From: Planctomycetota bacterium
Lineage (GTDB): Bacteria > Planctomycetota > Brocadiia > SM23-32
Assembly: GCA_018400625.1 (NCBI GenBank)
Contig: JAGYMJ010000631.1
Location: 1 to 5,819, forward strand
DNA length: 5,819 nt
Reading direction: 5' to 3'
Notes under the pieces: generated by a model
The model's database searches: none
The model's input: the letters and a program-made list of their open reading frames with translations, nothing else
What the model was told of the DNA's origin: nothing
Program-made: the position numbers and the translations under genes
Shown here: positions 5,763 through 5,819 of the stretch, in pieces
Layout of the letters: each line of letters starts with the position of its first letter
Position numbering within the stretch: position 1 is the stretch's first letter

Positions 5763-5819
5763 TTACGTCCTCAGTGAACCCCGTAACATCACCACCGTGC
5801 CCTGTGCCTGCCTGTGCGT
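5763..5819 (-). repeat. Interspersed hairpin repeat, copy R4, disrupted at the window edge
   Basis: Bases 5763-5808, read on the minus strand, align without gaps to R1 positions 6-51 (38 of 46 match), including GGCACAGGGCACGGTGG and TTCACTGAGGAC. The part that should complete the hairpin stem (GGTGG on the + strand after 5808) is replaced by TGCCTGTGCGT, which looks like a partial duplication of the preceding CCTGTGCC. This may be a genuine variant or an assembly error at a contig end. The copy lies upstream of the sulfatase promoter and dyad. Confidence 0.8.

Overview
The window holds two complete protein genes in convergent orientation. They are separated and flanked by copies of a short interspersed hairpin repeat. 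The + strand gene (533-3844) encodes a large 10-helix FtsX/MacB/LolC-type ABC transporter permease of 1103 residues. The - strand gene (4012-5613) encodes a 533-residue formylglycine-dependent sulfatase with a clear Cys-Gly-Pro-Ser-Arg active-site motif and no signal peptide. No rRNA, tRNA, CRISPR array, transposase or phage gene was seen.

Organism: the permease resembles the very long FtsX-like permeases I know from planctomycetes and their relatives. It shares an N-terminal GDSV...SL...RLG pattern and an extracytoplasmic block with DNCRDWEPGLPID and YRGVPKAFVTL. Sulfatases are also abundant in that group. A member of the Planctomycetota/Verrucomicrobiota/Kiritimatiellota/Lentisphaerota assemblage is the best guess. 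It is inferred from protein style only, without any search.

Layout: 1-393 is a mostly AT-rich, gene-free stretch with two direct copies of the repeat (1-51, 79-130) and one inverted copy (343-393), so the segment has inverted-repeat ends like a small non-autonomous mobile element. Its interior has a potentially structured stretch (226-298) with two mutually exclusive hairpins. 394-532 leads into the permease and has no convincing promoter or Shine-Dalgarno site. After the permease stop, a half copy of the repeat (3868-3885) lies in the 167-base convergent gap. The sulfatase has a textbook upstream region read on the - strand: a 16-bp dyad (5717-5732), a -35/-10 pair with a 17-base spacer (5681-5709) and an AAAGGAG ribosome site (5621-5627). 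A further repeat copy (5763-5808) lies at the right edge.

The two genes do not form an operon and nothing in the sequence links their functions. The ATPase partner of the permease and the maturase that makes formylglycine in the sulfatase must both lie elsewhere. Both window ends fall in repeat copies, which suggests that this may be a whole contig broken at a high-copy repeat. The repeat family is the most unusual content here.
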